A stretch of 64,000 nt of DNA from contig NC_081547.1 of assembly GCF_901000735.1 (NCBI RefSeq), forward strand, positions 25,288,046 to 25,352,045, written 5' to 3'. The translations under genes were made by a program, and so were the position numbers. Position 1 is the first letter of the stretch. Every line of letters begins with the position of its first letter. Shown one piece after another: positions 61,455 through 64,000 of this stretch. Under the pieces are notes generated by a model. That model was not told the DNA's origin, ran no database searches, and saw only the letters and a list, made by a program, of their open reading frames with translations. The stretch comes from Corylus avellana (Eukaryota > Streptophyta > Magnoliopsida > Fagales > Betulaceae).

Positions 61455-64000
<2,546 letters not shown>

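Overview
The window is nuclear DNA from a flowering plant. It is AT-rich and holds intron-dense genes whose spliced products match well-known angiosperm families: a myristoylated plant Rab5, an armadillo-repeat kinesin, a plastid pseudouridine synthase, SDP6, VPS33, a U-box/ARM ligase and an ELF6-type JmjC protein. Family lengths, intron phases and the transposon types fit a eudicot. A woody rosid (for example Fagales) is my guess from the style of the GC-rich 'ggccacccc' repeats, and I cannot prove it. A run of 100 N marks a scaffold gap at 60697-60796.

Layout. 1-5178: intergenic, with a complete 1,060-bp Mutator-type non-autonomous element (869-1928). 5179-9090 (+): ARA6/RABF1-like Rab5 GTPase, 8 exons. 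10399-24287 (-): armadillo-repeat kinesin, 21 exons, tail-to-tail with the Rab. 24288-27989: transposon-rich spacer with a tRNA-type SINE. 27990-31155 (-): SVR1-like plastid pseudouridine synthase, 10 exons. 32564-40141 (-): SDP6, mitochondrial FAD-glycerol-3-phosphate dehydrogenase, 6 exons, two introns carrying retroelements. 41339-53822 (+): VPS33, 22 exons, divergent from SDP6; its 3.6-kb intron 8 holds a nest of TRIM inside Cassandra inside LINE. 53823-56627: spacer with a truncated SINE. 56628-59057 (-): PUB13/14-like U-box ligase, 4 exons, convergent with VPS33. 61502-64000 (-): the JmjC-core exons of an ELF6-like histone demethylase; its 5' end lies beyond the window and its 3' end is missing, probably because of the assembly gap.

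For the six complete genes I rebuilt every exon by hand. All exon sums are divisible by three and all junction phases agree (200, 1044, 405, 630, 596 and 628 aa). Three introns start with GC instead of GT.

The genes do not form an operon-like unit. The one thematic link is that ARA6 (an endosomal Rab5) and VPS33 (the SM-family core of the HOPS and CORVET tethers) act in the same endosome-to-vacuole route. I found no clearly new biological system. The most unusual structures are the nested TRIM/Cassandra/LINE insertion, two target-site-flanked truncated retroposons, two exon-like orphan segments beside SVR1, the tandem exon duplication in the kinesin coiled coil, and the interrupted ELF6 locus.
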